From Neomesorhizobium sp963726065 (GTDB taxonomy: Bacteria > Pseudomonadota > Alphaproteobacteria > Rhizobiales > Rhizobiaceae), in assembly GCA_963726065.1 (NCBI GenBank), contig CAVSAU010000003.1:48577-112576 (forward strand): a stretch of 64,000 nucleotides of DNA, in the 5' to 3' direction. The position numbers and the translations under genes were made by a program. Positions 48,608-58,195 of this stretch are shown here, piece by piece; position 1 is the stretch's first letter, and every line of letters starts with the position of its first letter. The notes under the pieces were generated by a model. That model saw nothing but the letters and a program-made list of their open reading frames with translations, did not search any database and was not told the DNA's origin.

Positions 48608-49291
48608 ATGACATCAAGGACGATCCTCCTGGTCGATGACGATGACGATCTGCGCACCACGCTGGTCGAGCAACTGTCCCTCTATGAAGAGTTTGACGTC
48701 CTGCAGGAAACGACAGCGGCAAAGGGGGTCGCTGCGGCGCGTGGGGGGCTGATCGATCTGCTGATCATGGATGTGGGCTTGCCGGACATGGATGGTCGCG
48801 AGGCCGTGAAAATCCTTCGCAAGGGCGGCTACAAGGCGCCGATCATCATGCTGACAGGCCATGACACCGATTCCGACACGATCCTCGGCCTCGAAGCCGG
48901 CGCCAACGATTATGTGACGAAGCCGTTCCGCTTCGCCGTGCTGCTCGCTCGCATCCGCGCCCAGTTACGCCAGCACGAGCAGAGCGAGGATGCGACGTTC
49001 TCGGTGGGGCCATACACGTTCAAGCCGAGCCAAAAGCTGCTGATCGACCAGCGCGGCGGCAAGGTGCGGCTGACCGAGAAGGAAGCCTCGATCATCAAAT
49101 ATCTGTATCGGGCCGACCAGAAGGTGATTACCCGCGACGTGCTTCTGGAGGAAGTGTGGGGTTACAACTCCGGTGTCACCACGCACACGCTCGAAACCCA
49201 TGTTTACCGCTTACGGCAGAAGATCGAACGCGATCCTTCCAATGCGGAAATTCTTGTGACAGAAAGCGGCGGATACAAACTGGTTCCATAA
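48608..49291 (+). CDS. OmpR-family response regulator, CenR-like
   Basis: 227 residues: an N-terminal receiver with acidic DDDDD cluster, phosphoacceptor D55 in LIMDVGLPD, Thr in MLTGHDT and K in VTKPFRF, followed by a winged helix (TLETHVYRLRQKIERDPS). Sequence resembles CenR of Caulobacter and rhizobia, an essential envelope regulator there; this match is from memory. No histidine kinase is adjacent. Confidence 0.88.
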   Translation: MTSRTILLVDDDDDLRTTLVEQLSLYEEFDVLQETTAAKGVAAARGGLIDLLIMDVGLPDMDGREAVKILRKGGYKAPIIMLTGHDTDSDTILGLEAGANDYVTKPFRFAVLLARIRAQLRQHEQSEDATFSVGPYTFKPSQKLLIDQRGGKVRLTEKEASIIKYLYRADQKVITRDVLLEEVWGYNSGVTTHTLETHVYRLRQKIERDPSNAEILVTESGGYKLVP

Positions 49292-49494
49292 TTGATTTGC
49301 GGAGGGTGGGCCGCATTCCGAGGGAGGAGCCAGCATCATAAACCGGGGACGCCTGCCAATGATCCGCGCCTTTTCGCGCGCCGTTCCACCCTATGGAAGT
49401 CGAGCGCCGTGCGCCCAGCGGCGTGCAACGGCCGGGCGCGATCACCCGGCGCTTGCGCATTTGCGGCGACCCGAACAGGCCAGAGCGGAGATCC

Positions 49495-49947
49495 ATGTCG
49501 CTGGATGACGACATTCGCGTTTTGGCCGGCGTGGACCTGTTCGAGGGATTCACCCAGGAGCAATTGCGCCTGCTGGCCTTCGGAGCGGAGAGCGTTCGGC
49601 TGGCGGCCGGCCGCGAGCTTTACCAGGAGGGCGTGCGGGCCGACGGGGCCTACGTCGTGGCGCGGGGCAGCATCAGCCTCTACCGCGACCGCGACGGCGA
49701 GCGCACTGTAATCACCACCGTAGGCCCCGGCGCGCTGCTCGGCGAAATGGCGCTGATTTCCGACACCGACCGGCTGACCGGCGCCTATGCCGAGACCGAC
49801 GCCGAGGTGATGCGGCTTAACCGCAAGCTCTTTCGGCGCATACTCGAGGAATATCCGGACGTGGCGGTCGCGCTGCACCGGCGCGTCTCGAACGACTTGG
49901 TCAGGCTGGTCGAGAGCATCGAAAAGCTGTCGCCGAAATTTTCGTGA
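49495..49947 (+). CDS. Cyclic nucleotide-binding domain protein
   Basis: 150 residues, one cNMP-binding domain (LFEGFTQEQLRLLAFG, GAYVVARGSISLYRDRDGE, GPGALLGEMALISDTDR). It has no C-terminal DNA-binding helix-turn-helix, so it is not a complete Crp/Fnr regulator. The arginine expected in the phosphate-binding cassette is replaced in part (ALISDTDRLTGAYA), so ligand binding is uncertain. GGAGA precedes the ATG. Confidence 0.8.
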   Translation: MSLDDDIRVLAGVDLFEGFTQEQLRLLAFGAESVRLAAGRELYQEGVRADGAYVVARGSISLYRDRDGERTVITTVGPGALLGEMALISDTDRLTGAYAETDAEVMRLNRKLFRRILEEYPDVAVALHRRVSNDLVRLVESIEKLSPKFS

Positions 49948-49990
49948 GGGCAAATAGGGAAAATGCCACTACTCCCTATTTCGCTATCCC

Positions 49991-50797
49991 CTACTCCCAC
50001 CCAAACCTAGCAATTACCGGCACGTGATCCGAAGGGCGTTCCCAGCCCCGCGCGGCACGCAGCACCTCGATGCCCTTGAGATCGCCGACAATGTTTTCTG
50101 ACGACCAAATATGGTCGAGGCGTCGGCCGCGATCCGACAGTTGCCAGTCGGCGGCGCGGTAGCTCCACCATGTGTAGATCTTCTGGTCGGCCGGCACGAC
50201 ATGCCGCATCAGATCGACCCAGTTGCCTGCCTTGCGCATCGCTTCGAAATTTTCGGTTTCGACCGGCGTGTGGCTGACCACCTTCAGCAATTGCTTGTGC
50301 GACCAAACGTCGTTTTCGAGCGGTGCGATGTTCAAGTCGCCAACCAGCACCGAAGCCGAACTGTCGCTCCATTCGGCGCGGACTTCGTTCATTTCCTGCA
50401 CGAAGTCGAGCTTGTGGCGGAATTTCCAGTTGCGTTCCGGATCGGGTTCGTCGCCGCCCGCAGGCACATAAAAATTGTGCAGCAGGATCGACTTGCCGCC
50501 GGCCTCGATGCGGGTCGAGATGTGGCGGCTGTCTTCCATCTTGCAGAAGCGGCGGCGCTCGAAAGCCTCCAATGGCCGCCGCGATATGGTGGCGACGCCG
50601 TGGTATCCCTTCTGGCCGGCGAACGCGACGTGTTGGTAGCCGAACTTGTGGAAGGCCTCCACCGGAAACAGTTCGTCCGGACATTTGGTTTCCTGCAGGC
50701 AAAGCACGTCGGGCGACTGCTCGGCAAGCAGCCTCTCGACGATCGGCAACCTGAGGCGCACGGAGTTGATGTTCCAGGTGGCGATGGAAAAGGGCAT
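49991..50797 (-). CDS. xthA: Exodeoxyribonuclease III (AP endonuclease)
   Basis: 268 residues of the ExoIII/APE1 fold for base-excision repair. Motifs: IATWNINSVRLRL, CLQETKC, GDLNIAPLENDVWSHKQ, DHIWSSENI, and SDHVPVIARF with the catalytic Asp-His pair. The start at 50797 is preferred; the open frame extends to 51034 into the tRNA gene. Confidence 0.95.
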   Translation of the reverse strand: MPFSIATWNINSVRLRLPIVERLLAEQSPDVLCLQETKCPDELFPVEAFHKFGYQHVAFAGQKGYHGVATISRRPLEAFERRRFCKMEDSRHISTRIEAGGKSILLHNFYVPAGGDEPDPERNWKFRHKLDFVQEMNEVRAEWSDSSASVLVGDLNIAPLENDVWSHKQLLKVVSHTPVETENFEAMRKAGNWVDLMRHVVPADQKIYTWWSYRAADWQLSDRGRRLDHIWSSENIVGDLKGIEVLRAARGWERPSDHVPVIARFGWE

Positions 50798-50952
50798 GGG
50801 GAGAAATCCGGGCAAGAATCGCGTTGGGAAACTGGCAGCCGTAGCCATCAAAGACAAGGCGCGGCAGGGCGTCACGATGCGATTCGCCGGGGGCGAAAAG
50901 CATCGGCGCGCTATTGATGCGTGCTTTTCATATCGGGAATGGGCTGATCCGT

Positions 50953-51028
<76 letters not shown>

Positions 51029-51237
51029 GTCCAACGAATGCGGCGCATTTAGTGTGGGCTGACCCTGCCTGTCAAGCAGGAGACGCGCCAGGCGCGCGGC
51101 CCTTGCCGCAGCGACGGGCGTTGGCTACATGTCGCGGGACCAACGCATCGGCCGATAGCTTGAATCGATGCGTCGATTCCAGTGTTGGAGCGTCCTTTGC
51201 GTGGCAGGGGACGCGCGGCGCTCTAAAGGAGACCGGC

Positions 51238-51528
51238 ATGCTCGCTCTTATCCAGACACTCGTTCTGGCGCTCGATATTTACTGGTGGCTGATCATCGCA
51301 TCAGCAATCTTTTCCTGGCTTTACGCATTCAACGTCGTCAACCCGCGCAACCAGGTGGTGATGACGATCGGAAACTCGCTCTTTCGCATAACCGAGCCGG
51401 CATTGCGGCCGATCCGGCGCTTGTTGCCGGATCTTGGCGGCATAGACATTTCGCCGATCATCCTCTTGCTGATCATTTTCTTCATCCGGCAATTCATCCT
51501 CAACACTATCGCTCCCGCCGTCCTCTGA
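51238..51528 (+). CDS. YggT family protein
   Basis: 96 residues with two hydrophobic segments (LDIYWWLIIASAIFSWLYAF and the C-terminal IILLLIIFFIRQFI) and the conserved LFRITEPALRPIRRLLPDL. Integral membrane family, possibly involved in division or osmotic stress. AAAGGA precedes the ATG. Five bases before the DUF167 gene. Confidence 0.93.
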   Translation: MLALIQTLVLALDIYWWLIIASAIFSWLYAFNVVNPRNQVVMTIGNSLFRITEPALRPIRRLLPDLGGIDISPIILLLIIFFIRQFILNTIAPAVL

Positions 51529-51533
51529 CAGGG

Positions 51534-51854
51534 ATGCCGGCGGACGGGTTCTTCCGGCCTGGCCGTGGAGGCGTCGACCTTTATATCAGGTTGACGCCGA
51601 AATCCGCCGACGATGCCGTTGAAGGCATCGGGATCGCCGCCGACGGCTCACACCATCTGAAGGCCCGCATCCGCGCCATGCCGGAAAAAGGCGCCGCCAA
51701 TGCGGCGCTTGAAAAGCTGATCGCCAAATGGCTAGGCCTGCCGAAGCGCGATGTCGTGCTCGTTTCCGGTGGCACATCGCGGCTGAAGACACTGCATGTC
51801 AGCGGCGATGTGCAGGAACTCGCCGGCAGGATCACGAACCTTGTCGGCGGCTAG
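51534..51854 (+). CDS. DUF167 (YggU) family protein
   Basis: 106 residues with the YggU pattern LYIRLTPKSADDAVEG, LKARIRAMPEKGAANAALEK and VVLVSGGTSRLKTLHV. Function unknown. It is paired with yggT in many genomes, as here. Confidence 0.92.
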   Translation: MPADGFFRPGRGGVDLYIRLTPKSADDAVEGIGIAADGSHHLKARIRAMPEKGAANAALEKLIAKWLGLPKRDVVLVSGGTSRLKTLHVSGDVQELAGRITNLVGG

Positions 51855-51901
51855 CGTATTCTGGATGCTTCCCGCTCTGGACCAAGGCGGCAAATCCATC
51901 T

Positions 51902-52003
51902 AGAGCGAGTTTCGGTTCTTCTAGAACCGGAACCGCTCTAACTATTTGTTTTACCGCATTTATGCGGACGCCAGGTGATTCCACCTGGCTGCAAAATGCT
52001 CTA
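51902..52003. repeat. Two-hairpin intergenic repeat, family C, copy 2
   Basis: AGAGCG/CGCTCT around CGGTTC/GAACCG; then CCGC/GCGG; then CCAGGTG/CACCTGG. The last stem differs from copy 1 at both arms in compensating fashion. The first hairpin aligns best with the reverse complement of that in copy 1. Confidence 0.8.
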
Positions 52004-52033
52004 GGATTAACTCGACCCAACGGAGGGCAATCG

Positions 52034-52633
52034 ATGCGCGGACTCCTGATCGTGCTTGCGGTGGCCGGCTTCGCCGGCGCTGCCCGTGGCGGCGAGATTT
52101 CCAGCGTCTACACCGATCTGGTCGCGGACAGGGATTGCGTCACCTATGCCGCCGCCAAGGATGGCGACGGCGACTGGGCCGACCTCGCCTGCGCCGGCTA
52201 CAAAGGCTATCCGGTGCTGCTTGCCTATGACGACGCGCGGGAATCGGTCTTCTACGGCTTCGCGCCTGCGGGCGAGTTGCCGTGGGAAAGCTTTGTCGGG
52301 TTCAATTTCGCAGGCCCGAAGATCGAGTGGCGCGTCGATACAAACGGCGATGTCGTGGTGCCGTTCGCCGCCATTCATCGCTGGTCGGTCGCCAGCGGCG
52401 AGGATCCGGAGAAGAAGATCGAGGTGCTGGTGGTCTCGAAAGTGGCGCAGATGGCGGAGCGTGATGGCTGCGTGGTTGGGCTGGTGGTGGCTGCCGGCAA
52501 TCCGAAGGCCAACGAGACCGCGCAGAGAATCGCAGACGAGCAGACGAGGACATTTGCCTGCGGCGCCGACGAGCGCGTGCTGGTGGGCGGCGAGGTCGCG
52601 CTGCCGGAATTTGTCCGCACCGAGAGCGACTGA
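52034..52633 (+). CDS. Secreted hypothetical protein
   Basis: 199 residues with a signal peptide (LLIVLAVAGFAGAARGG). The mature domain has SSVYTDLVADRDCVTYAAAK and ADLACAGYKGYPVLLAYDD. Three or more cysteines suggest a periplasmic disulfide-bonded protein. No family recognised. Confidence 0.72.
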   Translation: MRGLLIVLAVAGFAGAARGGEISSVYTDLVADRDCVTYAAAKDGDGDWADLACAGYKGYPVLLAYDDARESVFYGFAPAGELPWESFVGFNFAGPKIEWRVDTNGDVVVPFAAIHRWSVASGEDPEKKIEVLVVSKVAQMAERDGCVVGLVVAAGNPKANETAQRIADEQTRTFACGADERVLVGGEVALPEFVRTESD

Positions 52634-52646
52634 ACCTCTGGGCACG

Positions 52647-52686
52647 AAAAAGCCGCCGCTCCCAACGGGGAAACGGCGGCTTTGTT
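52647..52686. terminator. Bidirectional terminator
   Basis: AAAGCCGCCG and CGGCGGCTTT form a 10-base stem with A and T tracts on either side, placed between the convergent secreted-protein and peptide-binding genes. Confidence 0.85.
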
Positions 52687-52696
52687 TAGGTGAGCC

Positions 52697-54289
52697 TCAG
52701 TCCTTGCTCATGAAACGCGTCGGGTGCACGTCCATCACGTTGGCTTCATAGCCGTGCAGCTTCGGCGACACGAGGTTCTTGTAGCTGTAGTAGAGCAGCG
52801 GAATCTGACCGACATCGTCGATCAGGATGCGCTCGGCGTCGGAGAGATGCTTCATGCGCTCCTCCGGCTTGCTAGCCGAGGCGGCCGCCAGATTCATCGC
52901 TTCCTCGAATTTCGGGCTGTCGTAGTTGGAGTAGTTGATGCCGCTCGCTTTGCGCGAGATGCCGAGGAAGTTTTCCGGATCCTTATAGTCGGCGATCCAG
53001 GCCGCGCGGGCGAAATCGTAGTCGCCCTTTTCCTGCAGGTAGGAATAATGCGTCTTGCCGTCGACATTCAGCAGGCTGACCTCGATGCCAAGTGGCCGCA
53101 ACTGCTCCTGCACCGCAACGCCGGTGTTCTTGTGGTTTTCACCGGTGTTGTAGCGGATTTCCAGCTTCAGCGGCTTGTCCGGGCCATAGCCCAACTCGGC
53201 CAGGAGCCTTACGGCTTCTTCCTCACGGTCGATCTGCGATTTGTCGGCGAAATCCGCTGCCGCCGCCGTATACCCGGCAATGCCGGGCGGCACCATCGAA
53301 TAGGCCGGCAGCATCGTGCCCTGCCACACCTTCTCGGCCAGGAAGTCGCGGTCGATGGCCATCGATATGGCATAACGCAGCTTGGGGTTCGTCCACGGTT
53401 CCTTGTCGGTCTTGATGGCGAAATAGTAGGTGCCGAGATACGGTCCGATCTTGAGCTGGTCGCCGAACTTCACCTTGAGATCGGCGAGCTGCTCGGTCGG
53501 CACGTCGAAATTGCTGTCGAGTTCGCCGGCCTCGAAGCGTTTCATCGCGGTCGAACGGTCCTCGGTCGGGATGAAGTTGACCTTGTCGATCTTGACGTTG
53601 GCGGCATCGTGGAATTTCGGGTTCTTGACCAGCTGGATGTGGTCGTTCGGCACGAAGGCAGCCAACGTATAGGCGCCGTTCGAGACCATGTTGCCGGGTT
53701 TCACCCATTCGACGCCAAGCTTTTCCACCGACGCCTTGCTGACCGGGTACGTCGCCTGATGGGTCAGCATTTCGAGAAAATACGGGGTCGGCGCATTGAG
53801 CGTGACTTCGAAGGTCGACGGGTCGATGGCCCTGGCGCCGATGTCCTCGGGCTTCGCCTTGCCGGTGTTCAGCGCTTCGCCGTTCTTCACCACATAGAGC
53901 ATGGAGGCATATTGGGCGGCGGTGGCCGGATCGAGCAGGCGGCGGAACGAATAGACGAAATCGTCGGCAGTAACCGGCGTGCCGTCCGACCACGTCGCGC
54001 CCTGGCGTAGCTTGAAGGTATAGACGGTGCCGTCGTCGGAAACGGTCCAGCTTTCGGCGGCCCCCGGAATGAGATCGGCCTTCGCATCCTGCGCCACAAG
54101 GCCCTCGAACAGGTCGCGGATAATGTTGGCCTCAGCCACGGTGGAGGTCTTGTGCGGGTCGAGCGTCTCCGGATCGGCGTCGTTGCCGCGGTTGTAGACC
54201 ACTTCCGCAAAGGCCGGCGTTATGAAGGCGCCGCCCGCCACGACCATGCTCGTCGCGAGCATGGTCGCACTCAGGAATTTATGCAGCAT
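52697..54289 (-). CDS. Oligopeptide ABC transporter substrate-binding protein
   Basis: 530-residue SBP_bac_5 protein of the OppA/MppA type. Signal peptide to about residue 28 (GGAFITPAFA). DADPETLDPHKTSTVAEANI, ADDFVYSFRRLLDPATAA and YAISMAIDRDFLAEKV are family hallmarks. No permease or ATPase genes lie nearby, so it must serve a transporter encoded elsewhere. GGAGAAGAAAG precedes the ATG. Confidence 0.92.
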   Translation of the reverse strand: MLHKFLSATMLATSMVVAGGAFITPAFAEVVYNRGNDADPETLDPHKTSTVAEANIIRDLFEGLVAQDAKADLIPGAAESWTVSDDGTVYTFKLRQGATWSDGTPVTADDFVYSFRRLLDPATAAQYASMLYVVKNGEALNTGKAKPEDIGARAIDPSTFEVTLNAPTPYFLEMLTHQATYPVSKASVEKLGVEWVKPGNMVSNGAYTLAAFVPNDHIQLVKNPKFHDAANVKIDKVNFIPTEDRSTAMKRFEAGELDSNFDVPTEQLADLKVKFGDQLKIGPYLGTYYFAIKTDKEPWTNPKLRYAISMAIDRDFLAEKVWQGTMLPAYSMVPPGIAGYTAAAADFADKSQIDREEEAVRLLAELGYGPDKPLKLEIRYNTGENHKNTGVAVQEQLRPLGIEVSLLNVDGKTHYSYLQEKGDYDFARAAWIADYKDPENFLGISRKASGINYSNYDSPKFEEAMNLAAASASKPEERMKHLSDAERILIDDVGQIPLLYYSYKNLVSPKLHGYEANVMDVHPTRFMSKD

Positions 54290-54489
54290 CTTTCTTCTCC
54301 CATCTGGCCCGGCTGATTCCGGGCCGCGACATCATCCACGCGCCAATGTGCCCCCTGTTCGAAGTTCCACGTTGATTGCGGGACACGAAACGGCGGCTGA
54401 GACCATCTGCTGTGGATGTTGATGGCCCGGACCTTACACCGGAATTTCGCGTTTGGGGGGTCGAATCTTGCTCAGGTTGCAATGGCCGC

Positions 54490-55323
54490 TCAGAGCGCCA
54501 TCGCATGCCTGAGCTGGCTCGGCACGATGCCGAAATGCGCGGCGAACTGGCGACGAAAATGGCTGATGTTTTCAAAGCCGATGGCCCAGCCGATCTCGGC
54601 GACCGTCATTGTCGACGTCATAAGAAGCCGCCTGGCGAGATCGATGCGGCGGGCGATGACATATTGATACGGGGCAAGGCCGATGGTCGCCTTGAAGCAG
54701 CGGGCGAAATGGAACGGGCTCAGCCGGGCGATCGCAGCCAGATCCTCCAGGGTGATGCGGCCGCGCAGGTTTTCCTCGATATATTCGCCGATGGCATCAA
54801 GGGAGCGGCTGTCCATGCGGGTGGCGGGCAGGTGCGCGTCCTGGACGTCGATGCCGTACTGCTTGGCGAGCACGCGGCGGATCAGGAGATGCGCCAGGCA
54901 ACTGGCTTCCATGTCGGATATGTGCAGATCGGCCGTGCAGGCGCGCCGCATGATATGCGCGACGCCCAGCATCACTGGATCGTGGCCGAGCAGGATGGGT
55001 TCGAGCTCGATCGGGCCGGCATGGGCCAATTTCTGCAGCAGCGAAATGTCGGGATACATGACAATGGAATCGCTGTATTCGCCAACCCGCAGCCAGTTGA
55101 TGGGCTCGGCGCCGCGCACCAGCGCGGTACCTGGCGCCACGTCGATCTCGCACAACCGCTCGCCGAGTTCGACCGCGGCGTTGCGATGCCCGGAAAAGAT
55201 GACTTCGATGCTGTCGGGCTGGGTGGCTTCCAAGCCGTCAAAAGGCGGCAACAGGTAGAAGCCTACACGCAGTCCCGGCCAGCTGCGCTTGATGGTCTGA
55301 GGCGTGAACGGTGCCCAGTCCAT
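54490..55323 (-). CDS. AraC family transcriptional regulator
   Basis: 277 residues. C-terminal two helix-turn-helix motifs: LEDLAAIARLSPFHFARCFK and VAEIGWAIGFENISHFRRQF. The N-terminal part is a beta-rich sensing region of unknown ligand. It lies upstream of the peptide-binding gene on the same strand, 200 bases away, and may regulate it. Confidence 0.88.
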   Translation of the reverse strand: MDWAPFTPQTIKRSWPGLRVGFYLLPPFDGLEATQPDSIEVIFSGHRNAAVELGERLCEIDVAPGTALVRGAEPINWLRVGEYSDSIVMYPDISLLQKLAHAGPIELEPILLGHDPVMLGVAHIMRRACTADLHISDMEASCLAHLLIRRVLAKQYGIDVQDAHLPATRMDSRSLDAIGEYIEENLRGRITLEDLAAIARLSPFHFARCFKATIGLAPYQYVIARRIDLARRLLMTSTMTVAEIGWAIGFENISHFRRQFAAHFGIVPSQLRHAMAL

Positions 55324-55331
55324 CTCACCAT

Positions 55332-55880
55332 TCAGCTTTTGGCTTGCGCCCTGGCGGCCTTCGAGCGCTCGATGCCCTCGGTGATCATGCGCTTGGCGGC
55401 GGCGGCGTCATGCCAGCCCTCGATCTTGACCCATTTGCCGGGCTCCAGATCCTTGTAATGCGCGAAGAAGTGCTCAACCTGCTGGCGGGTGATCTCGGGC
55501 AGGTGGGTGTATTCGGTGACGTTCTCGTAGCGCAAGGTCAGCTTGGGCGAGGGCACGGCAATGATCTTCTCGTCCTGCCCCGCATTGTCCTCCATGATCA
55601 GCACTCCGATCGGCCGCACATTGATGACGCAGCCGGGAACCAGCGCCCGGGTATTGCAAACCAGCACGTCGACCGGATCGCCATCGCCCGAAAGCGTGTG
55701 CGGCACGAAGCCGTAATTGCCGGGATAGCGCATCGAGGTGTGCAGGAAGCGGTCGACGAACAGTGTGCCGGCTTCCTTGTCCATCTCGTATTTGATCGGC
55801 TCGCCGCCGATCGGCACTTCGATGATGACGTTGACGTCTTCGGGCGGATTCTTGCCGGTGGCGATGGCGTCGATGCGCAT
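55332..55880 (-). CDS. ppa: Inorganic pyrophosphatase
   Basis: 182 residues, soluble type. Substrate residues in VPIGGEPIKYEMDKEAGTLF, and the metal-binding signature GDGDPVDVLV. Start at 55880 after AAGGAAACC. Hydrolyses pyrophosphate from biosynthesis. Confidence 0.97.
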   Translation of the reverse strand: MRIDAIATGKNPPEDVNVIIEVPIGGEPIKYEMDKEAGTLFVDRFLHTSMRYPGNYGFVPHTLSGDGDPVDVLVCNTRALVPGCVINVRPIGVLIMEDNAGQDEKIIAVPSPKLTLRYENVTEYTHLPEITRQQVEHFFAHYKDLEPGKWVKIEGWHDAAAAKRMITEGIERSKAARAQAKS

Positions 55881-55997
55881 GAATGGTTTCCTTGATAGTT
55901 GTGGAGCACCGAATAGCGATATGGCGCGCCGCACGCAATGGCGACGCAACGAGGGCTCTTCACGGATGAATACAGGGAGACTCAGGAATTGGAGGGA

Positions 55998-56504
55998 TCA
56001 ATCCCAGACGAAGGCAACCTTGCGCAGCGCCTTCTGGTCGAACACTTCGACGCCTTCGGCGACATCGCGGCCGCCTGCGCCGGCGTAGAAATCGAGCGCG
56101 TTGGAATTTTCCTCGAGTGCCCAGACCACCATGCCCCGCAATCCGTGCGAGGCAAGCTTTTCACGGGCCGCTGAAAACAGGCGGCTGCCGAGGCCGATGC
56201 CCTGACACTCGGGACGCAGGTAGAGTTCGTAGATTTCGCCCTGCTGTGGAAGCTCGCGGGCCCGGTTGCGGCCAAGCGTTGCATAGCCGGCGACCTTGCC
56301 GCCCACTTCGACCACCAGCACGGAAGCGGCGCGGCGAATCGCTTGCGCCCACCAGTCGCGACCGCGCCGGTTTATCATAGCATTCAGGGCGCGGTGGGGA
56401 ATGATGCCGGCATAGGCGCCCCGCCATGCTTCGTGGTGCACGTCGGCGATTGCGTCCGCGTCCCTCAGTTCAGCCTTGCGAATATCTACCGTCAGCGTGG
56501 TCAT
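55998..56504 (-). CDS. GNAT family N-acetyltransferase
   Basis: 168 residues. VHHEAWRGAYAGIIPHRALN at the N-terminus, acetyl-CoA site LYLRPECQGIGLGSRLFSAA, and the C-terminal ENSNALDFYAGAGG. Substrate unknown. Confidence 0.88.
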   Translation of the reverse strand: MTTLTVDIRKAELRDADAIADVHHEAWRGAYAGIIPHRALNAMINRRGRDWWAQAIRRAASVLVVEVGGKVAGYATLGRNRARELPQQGEIYELYLRPECQGIGLGSRLFSAAREKLASHGLRGMVVWALEENSNALDFYAGAGGRDVAEGVEVFDQKALRKVAFVWD

Positions 56505-56592
56505 GATTTGTTAACCATAGCTGCGTCGGCCGGCAGAGTGCAAGACGACCAAGAGTAGCAGGCAACCCTTCGCACAAGCGCCAAAACGGGGG

Positions 56593-57228
56593 TCAGATCT
56601 CGACCAGATGATCGTCCAGTTCGTTGATGTCGTCTTCGGCGACAGGAAAATGCGTTGAAAGGAGGACGCCAACTGTTTCGATCGCCCCGACGAAGCCGTC
56701 GGCCAGCCGGCCTTCACGTGCGCCTTCGACAAGCTGCGATACCACGCCGTCCCAGGTTTCCTGTGGAACTTTCTGGTTGATGCCTGCGTCCGCCACGATC
56801 TCGGCATATCGCTCCGCTAGCGAAACGAAAAGCAGCACCCCAGTGCGCGCAGTGGTGATGTGGACGTTGCGGGCGAGGAACTGCTGTACCGCATTGGCAT
56901 GTGCATGCCGATATTTCAGCCGCCGCGGCACCAGCCAGATCCGCAGCCGCGGAAACTGAAACAGAACCAGAAGCGCGGTGGCGAAGGCCAACAATTGCGC
57001 TGCAACGAAGACGTGTATCCTGAGATCGTACCACCAGTACTCGAGCAGGAAAGCGATGACCAGGCCGACGGCCAGCATGGCGAGTGCCAGCATGAACGCG
57101 GCGGGGAAGAAGTAGCTATCACTGGATCGGGCGACGACACAGTAAATCTCGCCGGCGGTCTTCTCCTCGGCGTTGCGAATTGCTTCGGTGACGCGGGCGT
57201 GTTCGTCTGGCGACAAGGTTTCGGTCAT
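56593..57228 (-). CDS. TPM domain membrane protein
   Basis: 211 residues with two helices (about 40-95) and a TPM-like domain: TAGEIYCVVARSSDSY and ARTGVLLFVSLAERYAEIVA. Related proteins appear with lemA and a longer TPM protein as here. GGGGAGAG precedes the ATG, nine bases after the preceding gene. Confidence 0.83.
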   Translation of the reverse strand: MTETLSPDEHARVTEAIRNAEEKTAGEIYCVVARSSDSYFFPAAFMLALAMLAVGLVIAFLLEYWWYDLRIHVFVAAQLLAFATALLVLFQFPRLRIWLVPRRLKYRHAHANAVQQFLARNVHITTARTGVLLFVSLAERYAEIVADAGINQKVPQETWDGVVSQLVEGAREGRLADGFVGAIETVGVLLSTHFPVAEDDINELDDHLVEI

Positions 57229-57237
57229 CGCTCTCCC

Positions 57238-58092
57238 CTACCAGCTTCCGGACGAGCCGCCGCCGCCCGACGAACCGCCGCCCCCCGAAAAGCCGCCGCC
57301 GCCACTGCTGCCGGATGACCAGCCGCCGCCCCCCGATGACCAGCCACCACCGCCGCCCCAACCGCCTGACGAACGGCCCGAACCGGAGTTGTAGCTGAAA
57401 TCCATGCCCAGCCAGCGATAGCGGCCGGGGCCGATCTTGCGGCCGAAGATCGGCGGCAGGATCGCCATGGCGAAGCCACCGAAGAAGATTGTTCCCCAGA
57501 TCACAAGGAAAATGACGACCTCCACCGGGATGCCTTCGCTTTCCTGTTGTTCGTTGCGCTTAGCGCGCGCTTCGAGTTCGGCGGCGTTGCCTTCCAGAAC
57601 CATGATCATGTCGTCGACCGCGCCCGATATGCCAGCCGAAAAGTCGCCGGCGCGGAAGGCCGGAACCATCGTGTTTTCGACGATCAACTTGGTGTGCAGG
57701 TCGGTGAGAGTGCCTTCGAGCCCGTAGCCGACCTCGATGCGCATCTTGCGGTCGTTCTTGGCGACCAGCAGCAGGACGCCATTGTCTTCGCCGGCCTGGC
57801 CGAGCTTCCACGCCCTGAACAGGCGGTTGGCATAATCTTCCAGCGGCTCGCCATCGAGGCTGGGAATCGTGGCGACGACGATCTGGTCGGAGGATTTCTG
57901 CTCGAAGGCCTGAAGCTTCCGGGTGAGTTCGGCTTTTGTCGCCGGGTCGATCATCCCGGCATTGTCGACCACGCGACCGGTGAGGGCCGGCAGTTCCGCA
58001 GCGAGTGCTGCGAAGGGAAGGAGGAGAAGGACAAGAAGGACAAGGAGAAGGGCGCCGAGCAACGTAAGGCGTGCGTTCCTGGTTGCGGCCAC
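57238..58092 (-). CDS. TPM domain protein (YgcG family)
   Basis: 284 residues from GTG 58092: signal peptide/anchor (LLGALLLVLLVLLLLPFAALA), TPM domain (VDNAGMIDPATKAELTRKLQ, NGVLLLVAKNDRKMRIEVGYG, AGDFSAGISGAVDDMI), one more helix, then a Gly/Ser tail. Gly/Ser tails are common here. The open frame to 58218 overlaps an intergenic repeat-like sequence and the lemA end, so the later GTG is preferred. Confidence 0.86.
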   Translation of the reverse strand: MAATRNARLTLLGALLLVLLVLLLLPFAALAAELPALTGRVVDNAGMIDPATKAELTRKLQAFEQKSSDQIVVATIPSLDGEPLEDYANRLFRAWKLGQAGEDNGVLLLVAKNDRKMRIEVGYGLEGTLTDLHTKLIVENTMVPAFRAGDFSAGISGAVDDMIMVLEGNAAELEARAKRNEQQESEGIPVEVVIFLVIWGTIFFGGFAMAILPPIFGRKIGPGRYRWLGMDFSYNSGSGRSSGGWGGGGGWSSGGGGWSSGSSGGGGFSGGGGSSGGGGSSGSW

Positions 58093-58195
58093 GCCGAAGC
58101 TGCCAAGCTCCCCCGTTGCGGGGGAGAAGTAAAACAGGACAGAGGGGGGCGCGAAGAAACGCAATGTTGACGGGCTCAAATTGGCCAGCGGGGAC

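Noticed and set aside
52724..54010. Plus-strand open frame of 428 codons over the peptide-binding gene
   Set aside because: Composition typical of a shadow; the minus-strand product is a clear SBP_bac_5 protein.
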